Assembly: GCF_014646255.1 (NCBI RefSeq)
Contig: NZ_BMNC01000016.1
Coordinates: forward strand, 1-64,000
Length of the DNA stretch: 64,000 nucleotides
Reading direction: 5' to 3'
From: Lentzea pudingi
GTDB taxonomy: Bacteria; Actinomycetota; Actinomycetes; Mycobacteriales; Pseudonocardiaceae
In this document: positions 1 to 8,289 of the stretch, piece after piece
Layout: each line of letters starts with the position of its first letter
How positions within the stretch are numbered: position 1 is the first letter of the stretch
Program-made: the position numbers and the translations under genes
The notes under the pieces: model-generated
What the model saw: the letters and a program-made list of their open reading frames with translations, nothing else
Databases searched by the model: none
Told to the model about the DNA's origin: nothing

Positions 1-8
1 ACGAACCA

Positions 9-52
9 CTCCCGGACGATTGGAACTGGATTTCCAGTCCAACTTCCGGGAG
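9..52. terminator. Large hairpin, likely terminator of the first operon
   Basis: A two-tier stem: CTCCCGG (9-15) pairs with CCGGGAG (46-52), and inside it TTGG plus ACTGG (20-29) pairs with CCAGT plus CCAA (34-42). It lies just beyond the stop codon of the SnoaL-like gene on the minus strand, so it can end that operon. There is no U-tract, which is common in actinobacteria. Confidence 0.6.
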
Positions 53-76
53 GCAGTTCAGAACCGGGCCCCTTCG

Positions 77-436
77 TCACGCCATCGCCGGCGATATGTC
101 CATGTGCACGCGGTAGTCCACGATCTCCTCGCCGGACATCCAGATCACCGTCACGCAGGGCAACGCGAGCTGCTTCCCGTCCGGCGCCTCGGTCTCGATC
201 GTGAACCGGCAGAACAACTGGTCCCCGACCTCCGCGACCTGGTCGACCACGTGCCGCACCCACGGCAACGCCCCCGCCGCACCGGCCGTAGCGGCGACCA
301 CGGCAGCACGACCGATCAACGGATCGTTGTTGCCGAAGACGTAAGTGGCGTCAGAAGCGAACCAGGCACCGAACGCCTCGGCATCACCGGAATCGACCGC
401 GGCACACATCTGCCGCACCATGTCGGCGCGCGTCAT
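77..436 (-). CDS. SnoaL-like / NTF2-fold protein
   Basis: A 119-residue single-domain protein with the pattern of the NTF2/SnoaL-like family: an N-terminal helix, then FGAWFASDATYVFG and a C-terminal strand rich in hydrophobic and acidic residues. Its length is normal for the family. Members act as small hydrolases, cyclases or isomerases, or as accessory proteins in aromatic metabolism; the substrate cannot be read from sequence. Its start overlaps the cupin stop by four bases (ATGA), so it is the last gene of the FMO-cupin-SnoaL operon, and a hairpin follows it. Family assignment is fairly sure; function is open. Confidence 0.8.
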   Translation of the reverse strand: MTRADMVRQMCAAVDSGDAEAFGAWFASDATYVFGNNDPLIGRAAVVAATAGAAGALPWVRHVVDQVAEVGDQLFCRFTIETEAPDGKQLALPCVTVIWMSGEEIVDYRVHMDISPAMA

Positions 437-891
437 GGCTTCTTCTGCAGCGAAAGGCCGTGCTCGACCATGATCTCCGCGACCAGCTTCATGTCACGCG
501 GCCCCGGCGGCAGCTCGGACAACGCCTGGTAGTAGTTCTCCAGCCCCGGCGGCGACACGACCGCGACCACACGGGTCTCCTCGTCGAACGGGTTGTGGAA
601 CATGTGCGGCACCCCGCGCGGCATCAGCAGCGAGTCGCCCGGCCCCAGCACGTGCTCCTCGCCGTCCAGTTCGACGACGACCCGTCCCTGCACGCACGTG
701 AACAGCTCGTCCTCGCGGGAGTGGACGTGCGTGGGCGGCCCGCCGAGGTTCGGTGGCACCACGTACTCGAACAACGAGTAGGCGCCCTTGGTGTCCGCGC
801 CGGTCAGCCGCGTGTAGATGCCCAGGCCGATCGCGCCGACGTTCGTGCCCTCACCGCTGCGGTAGACGTGATGCTTCACGGGGGTTTCCAT
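433..891 (-). CDS. Cupin-domain protein, quercetinase-like
   Basis: A 152-residue single cupin. Motif 1 is complete (THVHSREDELFTC, giving HxH and the downstream Glu), and motif 2 reads GDSLLMPRGVPHMFHN with the third His. A mononuclear metal site of the germin/quercetin 2,3-dioxygenase type is therefore intact. The ATG at 891 is preferred because GGAG lies just before it; a TTG at 900 is possible. It overlaps the end of the monooxygenase gene by about 40 bases and the next gene by four, so it is translated with them. A dioxygenase or isomerase role on an aromatic intermediate is an inference from context. Confidence 0.8.
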   Translation of the reverse strand: METPVKHHVYRSGEGTNVGAIGLGIYTRLTGADTKGAYSLFEYVVPPNLGGPPTHVHSREDELFTCVQGRVVVELDGEEHVLGPGDSLLMPRGVPHMFHNPFDEETRVVAVVSPPGLENYYQALSELPPGPRDMKLVAEIMVEHGLSLQKKP

Positions 892-2356
892 GGTCTCCAA
901 CCTCGATTCGACTGAGCCGTGCGAGCAGTGCGGGAGTGACCTTGCGGTACGCGGAGGGCGCGACCGGGTTGAGCCAGTGCGTGGCGCGGGTGAGCTTCCC
1001 GATCTGCAGCCCGAGGTCCGCCAGCACCTCGTCGGCGTTCTTCAGCGAGAACGGGATGATCTTCGTGCCGCGGCAGTGGTGCTTGTTCGTCGCGGCGTCC
1101 ATGAACGCGAGCTGCGCGGTCACGTCCGCCTGACGTGCTCGAGCGTCCGGCAGCGAGAGCGCTCCCGCGAGGTCGGCCGCGATCCACAGCGCCGCCATCT
1201 CCGCGTTGAGCGGGCTGAAGAACGACGAGTTGTAGCCGTTGAAGTACAGGCCCGGCACGTCGATCGGCTGGATCTGCCGGTACAGCGCGAAGTTCCCGCG
1301 CTCGTCGAACAACCGCTCCTGCACGTCGGCCGGCAGGAACGGCACGCCCTGCGTGAACCCGGTGGCGCACACGACCAGGTCGGCGGGCAGCACCGTGCCG
1401 TCGGAGAGTTCGGCGCCACCGGCCTTGAGCCGCGCGATGGTCCTGTCGCGGTGCACGCGGATCTCGCCCGACTCGACGCCCTCGAAGAACCCTTCGGTGG
1501 CAAGGCCGATCGCGCCCTTGACGATGTCCTCCATCTGCCCGGACGGCACCAGGTCGTGGTTCGCGAGCCCGAACTGCTTGACCGACACCGAACCCAGCGA
1601 GTTGAGCATCGAGCGCCGCAGCCCGTTCGCCGGGCCGTGCAGGAACTTCTCGAACCCGCGCAGCGACCGGTAGCGGAACAAGGCCTCGCCCATGCGCGTC
1701 AGCAGCAGCATTTTGAAGTTCACGACGCCGGCGATCTTGCGCGGGACCTTCCACAGCAACTGGCGCGCGATGATGTCCGTGCTCGCCGCGACACCGCTGA
1801 TCGGCACCGTCACGTCGCACGCCGACTTGCCGTACCCGACGACGAGCGCGTGCTTGCCCCGCGCCTCCTCGACGTCGAGGAACTCGGTGCCCGCGAGTAC
1901 CCGTCCACCGGCGGCCTCGAACTCGTCACGTCCGGGGAAGTCCGGCACCAGCGGTTCGCAGAACACGCCGTTCGCCACGACCACGCGGTCGTAGCGGTAC
2001 CTCGAACCCGTGTGCGTGGTCAGCTCCCACACGCCGTCCACGGGCACGACCGACGTCACCGTCGTCTCCAGCCGCAGGCACGCGTCGACACCGAAGTGCC
2101 ACGTGTAGGCCTCCAGGTACGCCTGTACCTGCTCACCGGTCGGCCACTCCGGCAGGTCCTTGGGCATCGGAAAGTCCGAGAACGAGTACTGGGCCTTCGG
2201 GCTCTGCGTGGTGAGGCCGGGGTAACGCCTCGTGCGGCTCCACACGCCGCCGACGTCCGGTGTCCGGTCGAACACTTCGACCTCGTGCCCTGCCTGCAAC
2301 AACACCTTCGCGGTGGTGAGGCCGGCGACTCCGGCGCCGATGATCGCGACACGCAT
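851..2356 (-). CDS. Flavin-containing monooxygenase (FMO family)
   Basis: A 501-residue class B flavoprotein monooxygenase. The FAD-binding GAGVAG motif is at residues 7-12, followed by the E-x-F-D-R adenosine contact. A second Rossmann motif (VVGYGKSACDV) near residue 165 would bind NADPH, and CATGFTQG near residue 325 is the usual late FMO motif. The ATG at 2356 follows GAGGAGG and matches the conserved N-terminus; a longer start is not needed. It leads an operon with the cupin and SnoaL-like genes, and an IclR-type palindrome lies 67-91 bases upstream. A ketone or aromatic side-chain oxygenation feeding the meta-cleavage genes is plausible but unproven. Confidence 0.88.
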   Translation of the reverse strand: MRVAIIGAGVAGLTTAKVLLQAGHEVEVFDRTPDVGGVWSRTRRYPGLTTQSPKAQYSFSDFPMPKDLPEWPTGEQVQAYLEAYTWHFGVDACLRLETTVTSVVPVDGVWELTTHTGSRYRYDRVVVANGVFCEPLVPDFPGRDEFEAAGGRVLAGTEFLDVEEARGKHALVVGYGKSACDVTVPISGVAASTDIIARQLLWKVPRKIAGVVNFKMLLLTRMGEALFRYRSLRGFEKFLHGPANGLRRSMLNSLGSVSVKQFGLANHDLVPSGQMEDIVKGAIGLATEGFFEGVESGEIRVHRDRTIARLKAGGAELSDGTVLPADLVVCATGFTQGVPFLPADVQERLFDERGNFALYRQIQPIDVPGLYFNGYNSSFFSPLNAEMAALWIAADLAGALSLPDARARQADVTAQLAFMDAATNKHHCRGTKIIPFSLKNADEVLADLGLQIGKLTRATHWLNPVAPSAYRKVTPALLARLSRIEVGDHGNPREASRLPQR

Positions 2357-2422
2357 CCTGGGCCTCCTCGGTGAGGATGTGACGGACCACACTGTGGAGC
2401 GCGCGCGAGTCCGCGACCAACC

Positions 2423-2447
2423 GGGAGTCCCGGCTAGTGGGACTCCC
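2423..2447. promoter_or_regulatory. IclR-type operator upstream of the FMO operon
   Basis: A perfect 9-bp inverted repeat, GGGAGTCCC-N7-GGGACTCCC. It overlaps the 3' end of the IclR gene and sits 67-91 bp upstream of the monooxygenase start. The inner 21 bp match the palindrome at 3194-3214 at 18 positions, including the 7-bp spacing. Two such sites flanking one IclR gene strongly suggest its own operators. Confidence 0.7.
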
Positions 2448-3216
2448 AGCGCCGCGTCGAGTAGGCGCGCGTCGCCGCCGCGGCCGCCATCCGCACGGCG
2501 GGCCCGATCCGGTCCGGGCGCACCGCCGCGCTCGGGCCGGTGACCGACAACGCCGCGGCAACCCCGCCACCGGCGCTGAAGATCGGCGCGGCGATGCAGC
2601 TGATGCCGACGATGCCCTCCTCGCGGTCGTAGGCCCAGCCCCGGTCGGGGATCGCGGCGAGCTCACGGCGCAACGCCGTCGGGCTCGTGATCGTGCGGGG
2701 AGTGCGGCGTTCCAGCCCGGCGGCGATCACCGCGTCCACAGTGGACGTCTCGGAGAACGCGAGCATGGCGCGGCCCAGACCCGAGCAGTGCGCCGGGATC
2801 ACGCCGCCGACCTGGTCGAGCATCGGCATCGGCCGGTGCCCGGTGATCTTGTCGACGACCAGCACGCGGGTGCCGTCGAGCACACCGAGCTGCACCGTCA
2901 CGCGGGCGGCGGCGTACAGGTCCTGCAGGAACGGCAGCACGGCCTCGCGCAGCTCGTGCCGCACCGGCACCAGGCCGGAGAGCTTGAACAGGCCGGTGCT
3001 GATCCGGTAGCGGTCACCCGGCTTGTCGAGCCAGCCGAGCTCGATCATGCGCGCCGCCGTGCGGTGCACCGTCGAGCGCGGGAGCCCGGACCTGCGCACC
3101 AGTTCGGCGAGGCCGAGCTCGCGGTGCGCGACGTCGAAGGCGTCCAGGATCGCCGCCGCGCGTTCGAGTGAACCGCTCGGCTCGCCTGACTGCGAGTCCC
3201 GGTCACTGGGACTCAT
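2434..3216 (-). CDS. IclR-family transcriptional regulator
   Basis: A 260-residue protein with the standard two-part IclR layout. A winged helix-turn-helix at about residues 18-75 contains LAELVRRSGLPRSTVHRTA, and a GAF-like effector domain covers about 80-250 with the typical late GISCIAAPIF segment. The ATG at 3216 gives a family-typical N-terminus. It sits between the FMO operon on the same strand and the divergent SDR operon, and a matching palindrome occurs at each of the two promoters. It therefore most likely senses a pathway intermediate and controls both operons and itself. Confidence 0.9.
   Translation of the reverse strand: MSPSDRDSQSGEPSGSLERAAAILDAFDVAHRELGLAELVRRSGLPRSTVHRTAARMIELGWLDKPGDRYRISTGLFKLSGLVPVRHELREAVLPFLQDLYAAARVTVQLGVLDGTRVLVVDKITGHRPMPMLDQVGGVIPAHCSGLGRAMLAFSETSTVDAVIAAGLERRTPRTITSPTALRRELAAIPDRGWAYDREEGIVGISCIAAPIFSAGGGVAAALSVTGPSAAVRPDRIGPAVRMAAAAATRAYSTRRWESH
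3194..3214. promoter_or_regulatory. IclR-type operator at the IclR/SDR divergent start
   Basis: GAGTCCC-N7-GGGACTC, a perfect 7-bp inverted repeat. It overlaps the first codons of the IclR gene and lies about 41 bp upstream of the SDR start. It has the same half-site and spacing as 2423-2447, so one regulator probably binds both. Confidence 0.65.
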
Positions 3217-3255
3217 CCTTGGTCGACCGTTCGCACACGGCGACTGTAGGAGCTC

Positions 3256-4023
3256 ATGGACGCAAACACCACGCGGGTCGCGCTCGTCGGGGGCGGCGCC
3301 GGCGGAATCGGTGCGGCGACGGCCGCGGCGCTCGTCGAGAGCGGGCACCGCGTCGTGCTGGCCGGACGCACCGAGTCCACGTTGAAGGAGACCGGCGCGG
3401 CACTCGGCGCGGACCACGTGGTCTGCGACCTCGCCGATCCGGGCGAGGCCGCCGCGGTCGTGGACGAGGTCGTCGACCGCCACGGGGCGCTCGACGTGCT
3501 GGTCGTGAACGCGGGCGGGCCGTCACCGGGCGGGATCTTCGAGGTCGCGGACGCGCAGTGGCACCGCGACCTCGACCTGCTGCTGCTCGGCCCGCTGGCG
3601 CTGCTGCGGGAGGCGTTGCCACCGATGGCGGCCCGCGGCTTCGGGCGGGCCGTCGCGATCACGTCGACGGCGGTGCAGCAGCCGCAACCCGCCCTGGCGT
3701 CGTCGACGGTGCTGCGCGCCGCCGTGACGTCGGCGATGAAGCTCGCGTCACGGCAGTTCGCGGCGGACGGCGTCACGGTCAACTGCGTCGCTCCGGGCGC
3801 GACGCTGACCCCGCGCCGCATGGAGGTGTTGTGGCGCAGGGCGGAGGCGGCGGGCGTGGACTTCGACACCGCCGCCGCGCACGACCTCGCCGACATCCCG
3901 GCCCTGCGCGCGGCCGATCCGGGCGAGGTCGCCGCCGCTGTGGCGTTTCTGGCTTCACCGCAGGCTTCGTACGTCAACGGCACCGTGCTGACCGTCGACG
4001 GCGGCCGTACCGACACTGTGTGA
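3256..4023 (+). CDS. Short-chain dehydrogenase/reductase lacking the YxxxK motif
   Basis: A 255-residue SDR with the cofactor motif GGGAGGIG near residue 12, NAGG near residue 90 and the C-terminal PQASYVNGTVLTVDGG typical of FabG-like enzymes. Where classical SDRs carry Tyr-x3-Lys, this protein reads SSTVLRAAV, so the Tyr is replaced by Ser and the Lys position holds Arg. The upstream Ser (ITSTAVQQP) is kept. Such divergent SDRs exist, so the protein may still act on a pathway alcohol or may use a different acid-base residue. It starts the operon SDR-cupin-hydrolase-dioxygenase, divergent from the IclR gene. Confidence 0.88.
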   Translation: MDANTTRVALVGGGAGGIGAATAAALVESGHRVVLAGRTESTLKETGAALGADHVVCDLADPGEAAAVVDEVVDRHGALDVLVVNAGGPSPGGIFEVADAQWHRDLDLLLLGPLALLREALPPMAARGFGRAVAITSTAVQQPQPALASSTVLRAAVTSAMKLASRQFAADGVTVNCVAPGATLTPRRMEVLWRRAEAAGVDFDTAAAHDLADIPALRAADPGEVAAAVAFLASPQASYVNGTVLTVDGGRTDTV

Positions 4024-4034
4024 AAGGGATCGCG

Positions 4035-4577
4035 TTGGCCACCTCAGGACCCGACTTCGCCATGACCGACTTCCTCGGGGCGCTCACGCACGCGGTGCGG
4101 CCGGACGGCGCGCGGCCGTTGGTCGTGCACGACGACGAGCTGGAGACGATCCCGCCGGGCGCCGTGCCGAACCCGACGACGCTGCGGATCGCGGGCACGC
4201 TGCCGACGTCGACGTTCGAACTGTTCCGGCAGGTGATCCCGCCGGGCGAGAGCTCCGACATGCAACGGCACTACCACGAGACCGTGCACTTCGTGATCTC
4301 CGGCGACGGGCACAGCGAGATCCAGCACGCCGAACCGGACTCGTTCGAGACGGTGTCGTGGACCTCCGGCTCGTTCGTCTACACACCGCCGTGGACGTGG
4401 CACCGCCACTACAACGACTCTTCCGAGCATCCGGTCGAGTTCCTCACGATCGAGAACTCCCGGTTGCTGGCCCTCTTCGGGCTCGCCCGCAGGCAGAGCG
4501 CCGGCCTCGCGACCTTCGCCGAGGCCCGCGCCCGTTTCGACACACCAGCACCCGACTCCTCCGGGGAGGAACAGTGA
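4035..4577 (+). CDS. Cupin-domain protein in the meta-cleavage operon
   Basis: About 180 residues with one cupin barrel. A YHETVHFVISGDGHSEI motif follows QRH, and TPPWTWHRHYN supplies the late metal-ligand His. The fold resembles gentisate dioxygenase-like cupins, but the protein is half their length. The TTG at 4035 is chosen because AAAGGGA lies six bases before it; a GTG at 4020 overlapping the SDR stop is the alternative. The following hydrolase starts inside its stop codon (GTGA). The substrate is unknown. Confidence 0.78.
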   Translation: MATSGPDFAMTDFLGALTHAVRPDGARPLVVHDDELETIPPGAVPNPTTLRIAGTLPTSTFELFRQVIPPGESSDMQRHYHETVHFVISGDGHSEIQHAEPDSFETVSWTSGSFVYTPPWTWHRHYNDSSEHPVEFLTIENSRLLALFGLARRQSAGLATFAEARARFDTPAPDSSGEEQ

Positions 4578-5458
4578 TTCCCGAGCACGTCAGCATCTGG
4601 GGCGAACTGTCGCATGTGGACCACACCGTGCGGCACGTCGACGTCCCGGTGCGCGGTCACACCGTGCGGACCAGGGTCCTGCAGGCCGGTTCCGGGCCGG
4701 AACTCGTGCTGCTGCACGGCACCGGCGGCCACCTGGAGGCCTACGCGCGCGACATCGCGGGGCTGGCGGAGGACTTCCACGTCACCGCCTACGACATGAT
4801 CGGTCACGGCTGGTCGGACCTGCCCGACCTGCCGTACACGATCGACGTGCTGTCCGAGCACCTCGTCGGGCTGCTGGACGCGTTGGGTGTTGACCGCGCG
4901 CACCTGTCCGGTGAGTCGCTGGGCGGCTGGGTCGTCGCCTGGGCCGCCGCGCACTTCCCTGAGCGCGTCGACCGGCTCGTGCTGAACACACCGGGCAACA
5001 TCGCGAACAAGCCCGAGGTCATGCAACGCATGCGGGACAGCACGATGGCCGCCGTGCTCGACCCGAGCGAGGAGACCGTCCGGCGGCGAGTCGAGTTTCT
5101 GTTCCACCACAAGGAGATGGTCACCGACGAGCTGGTGAACCTGCGCCGTCAGGTGTACTCGCGGCCGGGGTTCGTGCAGGCGATCACCAACACGCTGGTG
5201 CTGCAGGACCCCGTGGTGCGCAAGGACTTCGCGTGGGACCCGGAGTGGGTGGGGAAGGTCGCGGCACCGACGTTGCTGCTGTGGACCAGCCACGACCCGA
5301 CCGGCGGGCTGGACGAGGCCGACATGCTGCTCGGGTGGCTGCCGGACGCGCGGTTGCACGTCATCGACGACGCCGGGCACTGGCCGCAGTGGGAGAAGGT
5401 CTCCGAGTTCCTCGACACGCACCGCACCTGGCTGCTGCACGGAAAGGACCCGTCCTGA
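4574..5458 (+). CDS. Alpha/beta hydrolase, meta-cleavage C-C bond hydrolase
   Basis: A 294-residue alpha/beta hydrolase. The oxyanion motif HGTGG is near residue 55, the nucleophile elbow GESLGG near 115, an Asp in SHDPTGG and the catalytic His in DDAGHWPQWE. Length and motifs fit the MhpC/BphD class that splits the ring-cleavage product into 2-hydroxypenta-2,4-dienoate and an acid. GGGGAGGA precedes the GTG start. It overlaps the cupin upstream and the dioxygenase downstream, so the three are translationally coupled. The identity of the released acid depends on the unknown aromatic substrate. Confidence 0.86.
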   Translation: MIPEHVSIWGELSHVDHTVRHVDVPVRGHTVRTRVLQAGSGPELVLLHGTGGHLEAYARDIAGLAEDFHVTAYDMIGHGWSDLPDLPYTIDVLSEHLVGLLDALGVDRAHLSGESLGGWVVAWAAAHFPERVDRLVLNTPGNIANKPEVMQRMRDSTMAAVLDPSEETVRRRVEFLFHHKEMVTDELVNLRRQVYSRPGFVQAITNTLVLQDPVVRKDFAWDPEWVGKVAAPTLLLWTSHDPTGGLDEADMLLGWLPDARLHVIDDAGHWPQWEKVSEFLDTHRTWLLHGKDPS

Positions 5459-6387
5459 TGGCGGAGATCATCGGCTTCGCGGGGATGTCGCACAGCCCGT
5501 TCGCCACGCTGCTGCCGCCGGACGGTGCCGGACCCGGCTCCGTGTTCCTGCGCGACGCGGACCGCGTGCGGCTGGCCGTGGAGAAGCTGGAACCCGACGC
5601 GATCGTCGTGATCGGGCCCGACCACTTCCACGCCAACTTCTACGACGTCATGCCGCCGTTCGTGCTCGGCGTCGAGGAAGCGGTGGGGTTCGGCGACTTC
5701 GGCAGCAGCTCGGGGCCGTTGCCGGTGCAGCGGACGCTGGCCTGGTCGGCGCACGGCGGCTTGGCCGAGGCCGGGTTCGACGTGTCGCTGTCGTACTCGC
5801 TAACTGTCGACCACGGGATCGTGCAGAGCTACGAGATGATCACCGGTGGCACGACGCTCCCGTTGGTGCCGCTGGTGGTCAACACGGCCGCGCCGCCGCT
5901 GCCGTCGCTGGACCGGTGCGTGCAACTGGGGCGTGCGCTGGGGGCCGCGCTGCGGTCGTCGGCGTTTCCCGGACGGGTGCTGGTGGTCGCTTCCGGCGGG
6001 CTGTCGCACTGGTTGCCGTCCAACGACCCGCGTGATCCGTCCGTGGTGGGGGAGCGCCGCGAGTCGTTGATCCGGGGCCGGGCCTATGCGAAGGAGTTCG
6101 CCGCCGCGCGGGAGCCTCGGGTGCGCGCGATGGGCGGTAACCCGGAAGCATGCGTGAACGCGTCGTGGGACGAGTGGTTCCTCGACCGGCTGTCGGCGGG
6201 GTCAGCCGGTGAGATCGCCTCCATCGGCCACGAGGCGCTGGAGGACCACGCCGGCAGCGGCGGGCACGAGATCCGCTGCTGGCTCATCGGACAGGTCGCC
6301 GTCGGCCTGCCGCTGGTGTGGACGAGTTACGAGCCCGTGCCCGAGTGGATCACGGGCATGGGCATCGGAACTACCTTTCCCGTGTGA
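5458..6387 (+). CDS. mhpB: Class III extradiol ring-cleavage dioxygenase (MhpB-like)
   Basis: A 309-residue LigB-type extradiol dioxygenase resembling 2,3-dihydroxyphenylpropionate 1,2-dioxygenase. SHSPF near residue 11, VVIGPDHFHANFYD near residue 50 and VDHGIVQS near residue 120 provide the metal-site and acid-base histidines. The enzyme opens a catechol ring next to the hydroxyls using non-haem Fe(II) and O2. Its ATG overlaps the hydrolase stop by one base, and its 3' end overlaps the convergent aldolase gene by 17 bases. The family is clear; the precise catechol is not, so the symbol is by similarity. Confidence 0.88.
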   Translation: MAEIIGFAGMSHSPFATLLPPDGAGPGSVFLRDADRVRLAVEKLEPDAIVVIGPDHFHANFYDVMPPFVLGVEEAVGFGDFGSSSGPLPVQRTLAWSAHGGLAEAGFDVSLSYSLTVDHGIVQSYEMITGGTTLPLVPLVVNTAAPPLPSLDRCVQLGRALGAALRSSAFPGRVLVVASGGLSHWLPSNDPRDPSVVGERRESLIRGRAYAKEFAAAREPRVRAMGGNPEACVNASWDEWFLDRLSAGSAGEIASIGHEALEDHAGSGGHEIRCWLIGQVAVGLPLVWTSYEPVPEWITGMGIGTTFPV

Positions 6388-7375
6388 GGTCCAGAGCGAT
6401 GTCGGTCAGCATGTCCTCCTGACCACCGACCAGGCGCCGACGTCCCGCCTCCAGCAGGAGCGTGCGGACGTCGGCGCCAGTGCGTTGTGCCGCGGTCTCG
6501 GCGTGGCGCAGGAACGAGCCGTAGACCCCCGCGTAGCCCAGCGTCAGACTCTCGCGGTCGACCCGGACCGGACGGTCCATGAGCGGCCTGACCAGGTCGT
6601 CGGCCGCGTCCTGGAGCGCGAACAGGTCGGCGTTGTGCTGCCACCGCTGGAGGTTCGCGACGGCGACGAACGGTTCGATGGGGCAGTTGCCCGCTCCAGC
6701 GCCGAGTCCGGCCAGGGACGCGTCGACTCGGGTGGCGCCCTCCTCGACGGCGGTGATCGAGTTCGCCACGGCGAGCGAGAGGTTCTCGTGCGCGTGGATG
6801 CCGATCTCGGTGCTGTCGTCGAGGACGTCCTTGTACGCGCGAATGCGGTCGCGGACGTCGTGGGGGAGCAGTCGGCCGCCGGAATCCGTTACGTAGACGC
6901 AGTTCGCGCCGTAGGACTCCATCAGCTTCGCCTGCCGTGCGAGCTCCTGCGGTTCGGCGAGGTGGCTCATCATCAGGAACCCGGACACGTCCATGCCGAG
7001 CTCACGCGCGCCGGCGATGTGCTGGGCGGAGATGTCGGCCTCGGTGCAGTGCGTGGCGATGCGAACCGATTGCACGCCAAGGCCGTGGGCACGCTTGAGG
7101 TCGTGCAGCGTGCCGATGCCCGGCAGCAGCAACGTCGTGAGTTTGGCCCGTGTCAACGCTTCCGCGGCCGCCTCGATCCACTCCCAGTCGGTGTGGCTGC
7201 CGGGACCGTAGACGAGCGAGCCGCCGCTGAGGCCGTCGCCGTGCGAGACCTCGACGGCGTCGACTCCGGCCTGGTCCAGTGCCCTGGCGATCTCGGTGAC
7301 CTTCTTGGGATCGATGCGGTGCCGCAGGGCGTGCATGCCGTCCCGGAGCGTCACGTCCTGGAGGTAGAGCTTCAT
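6371..7375 (-). CDS. mhpE: 4-hydroxy-2-oxovalerate aldolase
   Basis: A 334-residue DmpG/MhpE/HsaF-type class II aldolase that splits 4-hydroxy-2-oxovalerate into pyruvate and acetaldehyde. VTLRDGMHA at residues 8-16 carries the catalytic Arg-Asp pair, IHAHENLSLAV near residue 200 holds the two metal-binding histidines, and VEVSHGDGL is the family signature. The start overlaps the acetaldehyde dehydrogenase stop by four bases (ATGA), in keeping with the channelling complex these two enzymes form. It is the last gene of the hydratase-dehydrogenase-aldolase operon. Confidence 0.95.
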   Translation of the reverse strand: MKLYLQDVTLRDGMHALRHRIDPKKVTEIARALDQAGVDAVEVSHGDGLSGGSLVYGPGSHTDWEWIEAAAEALTRAKLTTLLLPGIGTLHDLKRAHGLGVQSVRIATHCTEADISAQHIAGARELGMDVSGFLMMSHLAEPQELARQAKLMESYGANCVYVTDSGGRLLPHDVRDRIRAYKDVLDDSTEIGIHAHENLSLAVANSITAVEEGATRVDASLAGLGAGAGNCPIEPFVAVANLQRWQHNADLFALQDAADDLVRPLMDRPVRVDRESLTLGYAGVYGSFLRHAETAAQRTGADVRTLLLEAGRRRLVGGQEDMLTDIALDLTRER

Positions 7376-8289
7376 GCGCGCACCACGGCCTTCGCCATCG
7401 TCTCGGCGACTCTGAGGGCCGCGCTGGTCATGATGTCCAGGTTGCCCGCGTAGGCAGGGAGGTAGTCGGCCGCGCCCTCGACTTCCAGCAGCACGGTGAC
7501 CTGGTGCGTCACCGGCTCCTCGGTGAGCGTGTGCGGCTGCTCGACCGGGTCGATCTGCACGGGCTGCTTGAGGCGGTAGCCCGGGACGTAGGCCGCGACC
7601 TGGGTGATCATGTGCTCGACGGACTCGCGGATCCGGTGCCGCGTCCGGGAATCCGGCGCGTGGACGAGCGCGAACACGGTGTCCCGCATGGTGATCGGTG
7701 GATCGGCCGGGTTGAGCACGATGACGGCCTTGCCCCGTTTCGCGCCGCCCACGTCCGCGATGGCCTGCGCGGTCGTCTCGGTGAACTCGTCGATGTTCGC
7801 GCGGGTGCCGGGACCCGCGCTGCGCGACGAGATCGACGCGACGATCTCCGCGTACGGCACCGGGGTGATCGTGTTGATCGCGGCGACGATCGGGATCGTG
7901 GCCTGGCCGCCGCAGGTGACCATGTTGACGTTGGGCGCGTTCAGGTGCTCGTCGAGGTTGACCGTCGGCACCACCATCGGCCCGATCGCCGCCGGGGTGA
8001 GGTCGATGACCTTCTTGCCGTGCGCGGCCAGGATCTCGGCGTGCTTCGCGTGCGCACCCGCCGACGTGGCGTCGAAGACGATCTCGACGTCGTCGAACCC
8101 CGGCATGGCCACGAGACCGTCGATGCCGTCGGCCGTCGTCGGGACGCCGAGCTTCCTGGCTTTGGCGAGTCCGTCCGAATCGGGGTCGATGCCGGCCAGC
8201 GCCGCCACTTCGAGGGTGGTGGACCGCTTGAGCACCTTGATGACGAGGTCGGTGCCGATGTTGCCCGACCCGATGACCGCGACCTTCAC
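7372..8289 (-). CDS. mhpF: Acetaldehyde dehydrogenase (acylating)
   Basis: A 305-residue DmpF/MhpF/HsaG-type enzyme that converts acetaldehyde, NAD+ and CoA to acetyl-CoA. The N-terminal Rossmann motif is GSGNIG, and the catalytic Cys lies in MVTCGGQATIP near residue 127. Length is exactly as expected. It partners physically with the aldolase, whose gene overlaps it, so that acetaldehyde passes directly between active sites. It overlaps the upstream hydratase gene by four bases. Confidence 0.95.
   Translation of the reverse strand: MKVAVIGSGNIGTDLVIKVLKRSTTLEVAALAGIDPDSDGLAKARKLGVPTTADGIDGLVAMPGFDDVEIVFDATSAGAHAKHAEILAAHGKKVIDLTPAAIGPMVVPTVNLDEHLNAPNVNMVTCGGQATIPIVAAINTITPVPYAEIVASISSRSAGPGTRANIDEFTETTAQAIADVGGAKRGKAVIVLNPADPPITMRDTVFALVHAPDSRTRHRIRESVEHMITQVAAYVPGYRLKQPVQIDPVEQPHTLTEEPVTHQVTVLLEVEGAADYLPAYAGNLDIMTSAALRVAETMAKAVVRA

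Noticed and set aside
890..2374. A long plus-strand frame opposite the FMO gene
   Set aside because: Its composition is a mirror of the FMO codons and it has no recognisable domain.
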